This document shows positions 1 through 6,721 of a stretch of DNA of 23,206 bases, one piece after another. The stretch comes from Ruminiclostridium sp. (lineage in GTDB: Bacteria > Bacillota_A > Clostridia > Oscillospirales > Oscillospiraceae). The stretch is from contig JAFXCU010000148.1 in assembly GCA_017521345.1 (NCBI GenBank), positions 1 to 23,206 on the forward strand. Reading direction: 5' to 3'. A model generated the notes under the pieces. That model was given only the letters and a program-made list of their open reading frames with translations. It made no database searches and was not told the DNA's origin. A program made the position numbers and the translations under genes. Each line of letters begins with the position of its first letter. Position 1 is the first letter of the stretch.

Positions 1-1164
1 GCTATGCCCCTGACCACGGCCGAGCTGGACCGTGTGGCAGAGCTGCCCTATATGCGGGAGCCCCACCCGGTCTACGATGGCATGGGGGGTGTGCCCTCCA
101 TCGAGGAGGTCCGGTTCTCGGTGATCCACAACCGAGGCTGCTTCGGCGCCTGTAAGTTCTGCTCCCTGGCCTTCCACCAGGGGCGGATGGTCACCTCCCG
201 CAGCCACGAGAGCATCATCCGGGAGGTCACGGAGCTCACCAAGCACCCCGGCTTCAAGGGGTACATCCACGACGTGGGCGGACCCACTGCCAACTTCCGG
301 CGGCCCTCCTGTCAGAAGCAGCTCAAGCACGGCCTGTGCAAGAAGCGGGACTGCCTGGCTCCTGAGCCCTGCCCCAACCTGGACGCCGACCACGCCGACT
401 ACCTGAAGCTCCTGCGGAAGTTAAGGGAGATCCCCGGCATCAAGAAGATCTTCATCCGCTCCGGCATCCGGTTCGACTACCTGCTGGAGGACAAGAACGG
501 GGAGTTCTTTGCTGACCTGGTGAAGCACCACATCAGCGGCCAGCTGAAGGTGGCCCCCGAGCACTGCGTGGGCCACGTGCTGGACCACATGGGCAAGCCC
601 CACATCGGGGCCTATGAGAAGTTCAAGACCAAGTACGAGCGGCTGAACCAGAAGTACGGCAAGAACCAGTTCCTAGTGCCCTACCTCATGTCCTCTCACC
701 CGGGCTGCACCCTGAACGACGCCATTTCCCTGGCCCAGTGGCTCAACAAGACCGGCCGGCAGCCTGAGCAGGTCCAGGACTTCTATCCCACCCCCGGCAC
801 CATCTCCACCTGCATGTACTATACCGGCCTGGACCCCCGCACCATGAAGGAGGTCTATGTGCCCAAGAATCCCCACGAAAAGGAGCTTCAGCGGGCCCTC
901 CTCCAGTGGAAACGGCCGGAGAAGCGGCGGCTGGTGATGGAAGCTCTGCATAAGGCGGGACGGGAGGATCTGATCGGCTATGGTCCCGACTGTCTCCTGC
1001 GTCCGGTGCGGCCTGTAAAGGCTGACGGGGCGGAAAAGAAGGGTGTCAAGGTTGACAGGAAATCCGGGAAGGCCCCTGCCAAGGCCGCCCAAAAGGACAA
1101 GGGCAGGGGAGACCGCAAAACCACCACCCGTCAGGGAAAGGCCCCTGTAAAGAAAAAACGCTGA
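1..1164 (+). CDS. YgiQ family radical SAM protein, 3' part (5' end outside window)
   Basis: The reading frame is open from the first base, so the gene starts upstream and only about 387 codons are seen. A CX3CX2C cluster at bases 139-162 (CFGACKFC) is the radical SAM signature that binds the 4Fe-4S cluster cleaving S-adenosylmethionine. It lies in the context NRGCFGACKFCSLAFHQGR, typical of the YgiQ family (UPF0313). The following part continues the radical SAM domain (GHVLDHMGKP, YLMSSHPGCT, QDFYPTPGT), and the end corresponds to the family's C-terminal DUF3362 region. The last 50 or so residues are very rich in Lys, Arg, Ala and Gly and probably disordered. The family's substrate is unknown to me. 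Full-length relatives run roughly 600-700 residues, so about half is missing here. The ATG at base 4 is internal and should not be taken as the start. An intrinsic terminator follows at once. Confidence 0.93.
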   Translation, partial: AMPLTTAELDRVAELPYMREPHPVYDGMGGVPSIEEVRFSVIHNRGCFGACKFCSLAFHQGRMVTSRSHESIIREVTELTKHPGFKGYIHDVGGPTANFRRPSCQKQLKHGLCKKRDCLAPEPCPNLDADHADYLKLLRKLREIPGIKKIFIRSGIRFDYLLEDKNGEFFADLVKHHISGQLKVAPEHCVGHVLDHMGKPHIGAYEKFKTKYERLNQKYGKNQFLVPYLMSSHPGCTLNDAISLAQWLNKTGRQPEQVQDFYPTPGTISTCMYYTGLDPRTMKEVYVPKNPHEKELQRALLQWKRPEKRRLVMEALHKAGREDLIGYGPDCLLRPVRPVKADGAEKKGVKVDRKSGKAPAKAAQKDKGRGDRKTTTRQGKAPVKKKR

Positions 1165-1166
1165 AT

Positions 1167-1198
1167 AAAACACCTCCTGATTCTTCGGGAGGTGTTTT
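1167..1198 (+). terminator. Intrinsic terminator after the YgiQ-type gene
   Basis: An 11-bp perfect stem (AAAACACCTCC at 1167-1177 with GGAGGTGTTTT at 1188-1198) has a 10-nt loop and ends in Ts. It begins 2 bases after the stop codon. Confidence 0.9.
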
Positions 1199-1334
1199 GC
1201 TTTGAATAGGCAAGGGGTTTGGTTGGATGAAGAAAAGTTGACTTTCCTTTGTTAGGTTGACAGTTCGTTTTTGCCCTTTTGCTTTTTTGCTGTATTAGGC
1301 AAAATTATACCCCCAGGATTGTATATTTTTAGTC

Positions 1335-1364
1335 TTGACACATCCCAGGGGGAATTACTATAAT
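1335..1364 (+). promoter_or_regulatory. Sigma-A promoter of the liv operon
   Basis: TTGACA at 1335-1340 and TATAAT at 1359-1364 are separated by 18 bp, which puts the transcript start near 1371 and gives an 87-nt leader. A small stem (GAGATC 1414-1419 with GATCTC 1427-1432) sits just ahead of the ribosome site AAGGAGG (1442-1448). The AT-rich DNA upstream (1201-1330) holds two more TTGAC motifs and a TTTTGC/GCAAAA inverted repeat but no second convincing promoter. Confidence 0.85.
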
Positions 1365-1457
1365 AGGTGTCAATCTTGAGAAAACCGAAGAAACGAATAT
1401 TTTTTCAGGAATGGAGATCGACCACTGATCTCTGAGTAATTAAGGAGGAAAACACAC

Positions 1458-2639
1458 ATGAAACTGAAGAAGATTCTTGCTCTGACTCTGGCTCTGGCCA
1501 TGTCCGCCAGCCTGTGCGCTTGCGGCGGCGGTGGCGAAGAGGCTCCCGCTCCCGAGGCTGAAGGCGGCGACGCTGCTGCTACCCTGAAGATCGGCGGCAT
1601 CGGCCCCCTGACCGGCGCTGTTGCTACCTACGGCGTTGCTACCCAGCGCGGCGCTCAGATCGCTGTTGACGAGATCAACGCTATGGAAGACAAGGCATTC
1701 GCCATCGAGTATGATTTCCAGGACGACACCGGCGTTGCTGAGACCGCAGTCTCCGCTTACAACACCCTGAAGGACTGGGGCGTTGACGTGATCTACGGCA
1801 CCACCACCACCGGTCCCTGCATCACCATCGCTTCCGAGACCAACGCTGACCGCATCTTCCAGCTGACTCCCTCTGCATCTTCCCCCGACGTCACCGCTGG
1901 CAAGGACAACGTCTTCCAGATGTGCTTCACCGACCCCAACCAGGGCGTGACCGCAGCTAACTACGTCAAGGATACCGGCCTGGCAACCAAGGTCGGCGTC
2001 ATCTACAACAACGGCGACGCATACTCCACCGGTATCGCACAGGGCTTCATCAACCAGTGCTCCGCTCTGGGCATCGAGGTCGTCACCGAGCAGACCTTCC
2101 CCGCTGACACCAACACCGACTTTAACGTCCAGCTGACCGCTTGCAAGGACGGCGGCGCTGAGCTGGTCTTCATGCCCATCTACTACACCCCCGCTTCTCT
2201 GGTTCTGACCCAGGCTGACGCTATGGGCTACGATCCCATCTTCTTCGGCGGCGACGGCATGGACGGCATCCTGAACATCGAAGGCTTCGACACCGCTCTG
2301 GCTGAGGGCCTGCTGCTGATGACCCCCTTCAACGCTACCGCTGAAGAGTCCGCTGACTTCGTGGCCAAGTACCAGGAAGCTTACGGCGAGGTTCCCAACC
2401 AGTTCGCAGCTGACGGCTATGACTGCATCTACGCTATCTACAATGCTGTCCAGCAGATCGAAGGCGCTCTGGAGATGGACCAGGCTGCTCTGTGCGACGC
2501 TCTGATCGCAGTCTTCACCAGCGCTGACTTCTCCGTGGACGGTCTGACCGGCACCGGCATGACCTGGCAGGCAAACGGTGAGGTCTCCAAGGACGCTCTG
2601 GTCGTTGCAGTTCAGGACGGCGCTTACGTCGCTCAGTAA
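1458..2639 (+). CDS. livJ: Branched-chain amino acid ABC transporter, substrate-binding lipoprotein
   Basis: This 393-residue protein begins with a lipoprotein signal: MKLKK, a hydrophobic core, and a lipobox LCAC with Cys22 as the lipidated residue. A Gly/Glu/Ala linker then leads into a type I periplasmic-binding fold that starts LKIGGIGPLTGAVATYG, characteristic of LivJ/BraC/LivK proteins. It would catch branched-chain or related amino acids outside the membrane and pass them to the LivHM channel encoded downstream. Start choice: AAGGAGG at 1442-1448, 9 nt ahead of ATG. Codon choice is strongly biased (GCT, GGC, AAC, GAC), like the rplM gene in this window, which suggests high expression. 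A terminator after the gene fits the usual need for excess binding protein over the membrane parts. The exact ligand cannot be read from sequence. Confidence 0.93.
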   Translation: MKLKKILALTLALAMSASLCACGGGGEEAPAPEAEGGDAAATLKIGGIGPLTGAVATYGVATQRGAQIAVDEINAMEDKAFAIEYDFQDDTGVAETAVSAYNTLKDWGVDVIYGTTTTGPCITIASETNADRIFQLTPSASSPDVTAGKDNVFQMCFTDPNQGVTAANYVKDTGLATKVGVIYNNGDAYSTGIAQGFINQCSALGIEVVTEQTFPADTNTDFNVQLTACKDGGAELVFMPIYYTPASLVLTQADAMGYDPIFFGGDGMDGILNIEGFDTALAEGLLLMTPFNATAEESADFVAKYQEAYGEVPNQFAADGYDCIYAIYNAVQQIEGALEMDQAALCDALIAVFTSADFSVDGLTGTGMTWQANGEVSKDALVVAVQDGAYVAQ

Positions 2640-2674
2640 TTTCACTGGAACCTGACACAATCAAATCGATCCCG

Positions 2675-2712
2675 GGAGGGCTGCCGGCGCGGTCCGGCAG
2701 CCCTCCGTTTTT
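2675..2712 (+). terminator. Strong terminator between livJ and livH
   Basis: A 13-bp perfect GC-rich stem (2675-2687 with 2694-2706) has a 6-nt loop and is followed by five Ts (2708-2712). As no clear promoter precedes livH, this probably acts as a partial terminator that keeps livJ mRNA more abundant than the rest of the operon. Confidence 0.88.
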
Positions 2713-2720
2713 ACTTCCCA

Positions 2721-2792
2721 CGGCTTCGGCGGAAAAGACCACAGCTTTCTGTGATGTTTTCCGCCGCAGCCGAATCCTGCTCTTAGGGCAGG
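2721..2792 (+). other. Two further hairpins in the livJ-livH gap
   Basis: A large stem pairs 2721-2736 with 2757-2772 (16 bp, one mismatch) and encloses an inner 5-bp stem, CACAG 2740-2744 with CTGTG 2749-2753. A second hairpin pairs CCTGC 2776-2780 with GCAGG 2788-2792. Neither is followed by a T-run, so they are not simple terminators. They may protect or process the mRNA. No -10/-35 pair is evident in 2713-2815. Confidence 0.7.
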
Positions 2793-2824
2793 TCGTAATA
2801 CTAAGAGAGAAAGAGGTGCAAGTT

Positions 2825-3718
2825 ATGACCTTTCTCAGCCATCTCATCACTGGTCTGAGCTTGGGCAGTATCTACGCCATCATTGCACTGGGCTACACCA
2901 TGGTCTACGGCATCGCCAAGATGCTGAACTTCGCCCACGGCGACGTGATCATGGTGGGTGCGTATATCTGCTTCTTTGCGGTGACCGGCTTTGCCCTGCC
3001 TCCCCTGGTGGGCATCCTGCTGGCCATCATCCTGTGTACCATCCTGGGTATGGTCATCGAGCGTCTGGCCTACAAGCCCCTGCGCCAGGCCGCTTCCCTG
3101 ACCGTTCTGATCACCGCCATCGGCGTCAGCTACTTCCTGCAGAACGGCGCCCAGATCCTCTGGTCCGCATCCCCCAAGTCCTTCCCCACCAACTTCTTCA
3201 ACATTGGTGAGTCCAAGGGTGTCACCCTGTTTGACGGCGGCCTGACCATCAGCTATGTGGCCATCGTCACCGTGGCCGCCTGCCTGGTCATCATGGCAGC
3301 CCTGACCTTCTTCACCGGTAAGACTAAGATGGGCAAGGCCATGCGTGCCTGCTCCGAGAACAAGGCAGCCTCCCAGCTCATGGGTATCAACGTCAACTCC
3401 ACCATCTCCATGACCTTCGCCATCGGCTCCGCTCTGGCTGCCGTGGCAGGCGTGCTGATGTGCTCCGCTTACCCCACCCTGATGCCCACCACCGGTGCTC
3501 TGCCCGGCATCAAGGCATTTACCGCAGCCGTCTTCGGCGGCATCGGCTCCATCCCCGGCGCATTCATCGGCGGCATCCTGCTGGGCCTCATCGAGACCTT
3601 CACCAAGGCCTACATCACCACCAACCTGTCTGACGCTGTGGTGTTCGCCGTTCTGATCATTGTGCTGCTGGTGAAGCCCGCCGGCCTCCTGGGCAAGTAT
3701 GTGCCCGAGAAAGTGTGA
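2825..3718 (+). CDS. livH: Branched-chain amino acid ABC transporter permease LivH
   Basis: This 297-residue polytopic membrane protein is of the LivH type. The start MTFLSHLITGLSLGSIYAI and the segment ALGYTMVYGIAKMLNFAHGD are hallmarks of the family, and the C-terminal region (AFTAAVFGGIGSIPGAFIGG) carries the EAA-like loop that contacts the ATPases. With LivM it forms the heterodimeric channel for amino acids delivered by LivJ. Start choice: an in-frame GTG at 2816 is possible, but it lies inside the ribosome site AGAGGTG (2812-2818). The ATG at 2825, 6 nt after that site, gives the usual family N-terminus. Length is normal (about 290-300). livM begins 10 nt after the stop. Confidence 0.93.
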   Translation: MTFLSHLITGLSLGSIYAIIALGYTMVYGIAKMLNFAHGDVIMVGAYICFFAVTGFALPPLVGILLAIILCTILGMVIERLAYKPLRQAASLTVLITAIGVSYFLQNGAQILWSASPKSFPTNFFNIGESKGVTLFDGGLTISYVAIVTVAACLVIMAALTFFTGKTKMGKAMRACSENKAASQLMGINVNSTISMTFAIGSALAAVAGVLMCSAYPTLMPTTGALPGIKAFTAAVFGGIGSIPGAFIGGILLGLIETFTKAYITTNLSDAVVFAVLIIVLLVKPAGLLGKYVPEKV

Positions 3719-3728
3719 GGTGGGCCCT

Positions 3729-4796
3729 ATGAAAAAGAAATCTATGAGCCCTGCTTCCCGCAGCGCTTTCATCAACTACGGCATCGTTATCGTGGCCTTC
3801 GTGGTGGTCCATATCCTGCTGGGTCAGGGCATGGTGTCCAACTCCCTGCAGAGTCTGCTGGTCCCTGTCTGCTGCTATATCGTTATGGCCGTCTCCCTGA
3901 ACCTGACGGTCGGTGTCCTGGGTGAACTCTCCCTGGGCCATGCCGGATTCATGTCCCTGGGCGCTTTCTCCGGCGTCATCGTGTCCTTCGCTCTGCAGGA
4001 TGTCATCGCCTTTGGTCCCCTGCGTCTGGTGATCTCCATGATCGTGGGCGCCATCATCGGCGGCATCGGCGGTGTCCTGGTCGGCGTGCCCGTCCTGCGT
4101 CTGCGGGGCGACTACCTGGCCATCGTCACTCTGGCCTTCGGTGAGATCATCAAGAACGTCATCATGGTTCTGTATGTGGGTCTGGACGAGAACGGTCTGC
4201 ACTTTGCCACCAGTGAGTCTAACCTGAACCTGGCCTACGAGGGCGTTGCCATTATCAAGGGCCCCATGGGTGCCGTTGGCGTCACCCGTCTGGCCACCTT
4301 CACTGCCGGTTTCATCCTGGTGCTGGTCACCCTCATCATCGTCCAGAACCTGGTCAACAGCCGTTCCGGCCGTGCCATCCTGGCCCTGCGCGACAACCGC
4401 ATCGCCGCAGAAAGTGTGGGCATCTCCGTCACCAAGTACAAGCTCATGGCCTTTGTCACCTCCGCCGCTCTGGCTGGCGCAGCCGGTGCCCTGTTCGGCC
4501 TGAACTACTCCTCCACCATGGCCACCCGCTTCGACTTCAACACCTCCATCCTGATCCTGGTGTTCGTGGTTCTGGGTGGTCTGGGCAGCATCCGCGGCTC
4601 TATGATCGCTGCTGCCCTGCTGTATATCCTGCCTGAGATGCTGCGCAGCTTCGCCATTTCCGAGTACCGTATGCTCATCTACGCAGTCATCCTGATCCTG
4701 GTGATGCTGTTTACCAACAATCCCCAGCTGAAGGAGCTGATCTCCAAGATCATGCCCAAGAGAAAGGCAAAGAAGGGAGGGGAAGCGAATGGCTAA
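3729..4796 (+). CDS. livM: Branched-chain amino acid ABC transporter permease LivM
   Basis: This 355-residue multi-spanning permease is the partner of LivH. It shows the family core MAVSLNLTVGVLGELSLGHAGF followed by GVPVLRLRGDYLAIVTLAFGEI, the LivM signature, and a coupling loop near GLGSIRGSMIAAALLYILPE. It has a basic N-terminus (MKKKSMSPASR) and a Lys-rich tail (KRKAKKGGE). A start at 3699 would overlap livH; ATG 3729, preceded by GAGGTGG at 3716-3722, is better spaced and gives the usual length. The last 8 bases overlap the start of livG, indicating translational coupling in one operon. Confidence 0.92.
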   Translation: MKKKSMSPASRSAFINYGIVIVAFVVVHILLGQGMVSNSLQSLLVPVCCYIVMAVSLNLTVGVLGELSLGHAGFMSLGAFSGVIVSFALQDVIAFGPLRLVISMIVGAIIGGIGGVLVGVPVLRLRGDYLAIVTLAFGEIIKNVIMVLYVGLDENGLHFATSESNLNLAYEGVAIIKGPMGAVGVTRLATFTAGFILVLVTLIIVQNLVNSRSGRAILALRDNRIAAESVGISVTKYKLMAFVTSAALAGAAGALFGLNYSSTMATRFDFNTSILILVFVVLGGLGSIRGSMIAAALLYILPEMLRSFAISEYRMLIYAVILILVMLFTNNPQLKELISKIMPKRKAKKGGEANG

Positions 4797-5640
4797 GTTC
4801 CACTTTGAAAAGGGCCACATGGTCCCCGTGCCCAGCCACTCCATCATCCCTGAGCGTGACCTGGGCAACGTCCCTGTTCTGGAATGCCGCCATCTGGGCA
4901 TCCAGTTCGGCGGCCTGAAGGCCGTTGATGACTTCAACCTGACCATCGGCCGCACCGAGATCGCCGGCCTCATTGGCCCCAACGGCGCAGGTAAGACCAC
5001 CGTCTTCAACCTGCTGACCAAGGTCTACCAGCCCACCATGGGCACCATCCTGCTCAACGGCCAGGATACCTCCGGCAAGGACACCGCCCACATCAACCGT
5101 ATGGGCATCGCCCGTACCTTCCAGAACATCCGCCTGTTCAACAACCTGTCCGTGGAGGACAACGTGAAGATCGGCCTGCACAACCACAACCGGTATTCCA
5201 TGGCCTCCGGCGTCCTGCGCCTGCCCTCCTTCTGGAAGCAGGAGAAGGCCGCCCACGAGCGCGCTATGGAGCTGCTGTCCATCTTCCACATGGAGGACCT
5301 GGCTAACCACAAGGCAGGCTCCCTGCCCTACGGCGCTCAGCGCCGACTGGAGATCGTCCGCGCTCTGGCCACCGATCCCTCCCTGCTGCTGCTGGACGAG
5401 CCCGCCGCCGGTATGAACCCCTCTGAGACTGCCGAGCTCATGGAGAACATCGTGAAGATCCGTGACACCTTCCAGATCGCCGTTATGCTCATCGAGCACG
5501 ACATGAACCTGGTCATGGGTATCTGCGAGGGCATCTGCGTGCTGAACTTCGGCCGGATCATCGCCAAGGGTACCTCCAAGGAGATCCAGGAGAACCCCGC
5601 CGTGATCGAGGCCTATCTGGGCCGCAAGAAGGAGGGCTAA
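4789..5640 (+). CDS. livG: Branched-chain amino acid ABC transporter ATP-binding protein LivG
   Basis: This 283-residue cytoplasmic ATPase powers LivHM. Walker A is GPNGAGKT at residues 63-70, the Q-loop region reads RTFQNIRLF, the signature is the LivG-specific LPYGAQRR rather than LSGGQ, and Walker B is LLLLDEPAAGMN, followed by the switch His in LIEHDMNLV. It differs from many relatives in a roughly 28-residue N-terminal extension, hydrophilic and His/Pro-containing, before the first beta strand. The ribosome site GGGAGGGG (4775-4782) fits ATG 4789, so the extension is probably translated. It overlaps livM by 8 bp and is followed 3 nt later by livF. Confidence 0.94.
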   Translation: MAKFHFEKGHMVPVPSHSIIPERDLGNVPVLECRHLGIQFGGLKAVDDFNLTIGRTEIAGLIGPNGAGKTTVFNLLTKVYQPTMGTILLNGQDTSGKDTAHINRMGIARTFQNIRLFNNLSVEDNVKIGLHNHNRYSMASGVLRLPSFWKQEKAAHERAMELLSIFHMEDLANHKAGSLPYGAQRRLEIVRALATDPSLLLLDEPAAGMNPSETAELMENIVKIRDTFQIAVMLIEHDMNLVMGICEGICVLNFGRIIAKGTSKEIQENPAVIEAYLGRKKEG

Positions 5641-5643
5641 ACC

Positions 5644-6354
5644 ATGGCAACCATGCTGAAAGTCAACGACATCAACGTCTTCTACGGCGCCATCCACGCC
5701 GTCAAGGGTGTTTCCTTTGAGGTCAACGAGGGTGAGGTCGTCACCCTGATCGGCGCCAACGGCGCAGGTAAGACCACCATCCTGAACACCGTGGCCGGCC
5801 TGCTCCACACCCGCACCGGCACCATCGACTTCAACAACATCCACCTGGGTCATTTCCCTGCCCACAAGATCCTGCCTCTGGGCCTGGCGCTGGTTCCCGA
5901 AGGACGCCAGATCTTCCAGCAGATGACCGTGGAGGAGAACCTGGAGATGGGTGCCTACACCCGTCCCAAGAACGAGATCCCCGACAGCCTGGATGACATC
6001 TTCAACCGCTTCCCCCGTCTGAAGGAGCGCCGCAAGCAGATTGCCGGCACCCTGTCCGGCGGTGAGCAGCAGATGGTGGCCATGGGCCGCGCCATGATGT
6101 CCAAGCCCAAGCTGCTGATGCTGGACGAGCCCTCCATGGGCCTGGCCCCCATCCTGGTGGACCAGATCTTCGACATCATCCAGGAACTCCACGCCGCAGG
6201 CACCACCATCCTGCTGGTGGAACAGAACGCCCAGATGGCTCTGTCCGTGGCAGACCGGGGTTACGTTCTGGAGACCGGCAAGATCGTGGCCACCGGCACC
6301 GGCCATGAGCTGCTGGAGGACGAGGCCGTCAAGAAGGCATACCTGGGCGGATAA
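5644..6354 (+). CDS. livF: Branched-chain amino acid ABC transporter ATP-binding protein LivF
   Basis: This 236-residue protein is the second ATPase of the liv system, of normal family length. Walker A is GANGAGKT (residues 37-44), the signature is LSGGEQQMVAMGRA, Walker B is KLLMLDEPSMGLAP, and the switch His position is replaced by Gln in LLVEQNAQMAL, as is usual in LivF. AAGGAGGG (5629-5636), at the very end of livG, serves as ribosome site for ATG 5644, and only 3 nt separate the two genes. It is the last gene of the operon. No terminator with a T-run follows immediately; a 14-bp hairpin (6356-6386) does. Confidence 0.94.
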   Translation: MATMLKVNDINVFYGAIHAVKGVSFEVNEGEVVTLIGANGAGKTTILNTVAGLLHTRTGTIDFNNIHLGHFPAHKILPLGLALVPEGRQIFQQMTVEENLEMGAYTRPKNEIPDSLDDIFNRFPRLKERRKQIAGTLSGGEQQMVAMGRAMMSKPKLLMLDEPSMGLAPILVDQIFDIIQELHAAGTTILLVEQNAQMALSVADRGYVLETGKIVATGTGHELLEDEAVKKAYLGG

Positions 6355-6355
6355 G

Positions 6356-6386
6356 ACTTTTGAAAGGCCATAGGCCTTTCAAAAGT
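6356..6386 (+). other. Perfect 14-bp hairpin directly after livF
   Basis: ACTTTTGAAAGGCC (6356-6369) pairs perfectly with 6373-6386 around a 3-nt loop, starting 2 bases after the livF stop. No T-run follows, so it more likely protects the liv mRNA 3' end or belongs to the repeat region that follows than acts as a terminator. Confidence 0.75.
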
Positions 6387-6394
6387 GAGGGTCA

Positions 6395-6552
6395 CAGCCT
6401 GCTGCGCGCGCCCTTTGGACACACTGGCAGGCCGAGAAGAGTTTTTCGGCACGCACATGTCGCGCCGAAAAACGGACCTAACTTATTTTCGCCGTTTTGG
6501 CGGCGAAACTCTGCGAGGCCTGGAAGCCGCTTTGGCGGTGAAACTCTGCGAG
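6395..6552 (+). repeat. Structured repeat element, copy 1
   Basis: Bases 6395-6440 match 11991-12036 at 44 of 46 positions. Next comes hairpin A (arms 6441-6453 and 6461-6473, 12 of 13 pairs, loop CACATGT) and hairpin B (TTTCGCCG 6487-6494 with CGGCGAAA 6501-6508) followed by CTCTGCG. Hairpin B and its tail are repeated once more at 6527-6552 (period 36 nt, about 25 of 27 identical). The 46-nt head itself can close by GCCTGC 6397-6402 with GCAGGC 6427-6432. I see no supportable reading frame. It could be a small RNA, a REP/MITE-like element, or a 3'/5' untranslated regulatory domain. Confidence 0.85.
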
Positions 6553-6556
6553 ACTA

Positions 6557-6594
6557 AGCCCCCCCTGCGGCCATCCGCCGCAGGGGGGCTTTTT
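6557..6594 (+). terminator. Intrinsic terminator after repeat copy 1
   Basis: A GC-rich stem of about 12 bp (GCCCCCCTGCGG pairing with CCGCAGGGGGGC at 6578-6589; one extra C in the left arm) is followed by TTTTT (6590-6594). It would end liv operon transcription that has run through the repeat. Confidence 0.9.
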
Positions 6595-6626
6595 GTCGAA
6601 AAACCATGGGATTTCCTCCTTTTTTG

Positions 6627-6653
6627 TTGACAAGATGACATGGATTTTATAAA
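6627..6653 (+). promoter_or_regulatory. Possible promoter of the OPT-pepD unit
   Basis: TTGACA at 6627-6632 is followed by TATAAA at 6648-6653. The 15-bp spacer is short, so the promoter may be weak. It lies between the terminator and the OPT ribosome site AAGGAG (6707-6712). Confidence 0.5.
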
Positions 6654-6721
6654 ACAAATGGTCTGCGTTTTTACACACACGACAGACACCCTTCCAACCA
6701 ATGAAAAAGGAGAAAGAAAGC

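Noticed and set aside
1396..1412. Possible CodY box in the livJ leader
   Set aside because: Only about 9 of 15 positions fit the AATTTTCWGAAAATT consensus, too weak to report.
1440..2660. 406-residue open frame on the minus strand opposite livJ
   Set aside because: It is an effect of high GC and biased codons in livJ; low-complexity product (Val, Gly, Asp, Ser rich), no ribosome site, no recognisable domain. The same holds for long minus frames at 4750-6306 and 12168-13865 and for the plus frame 10341-11366.
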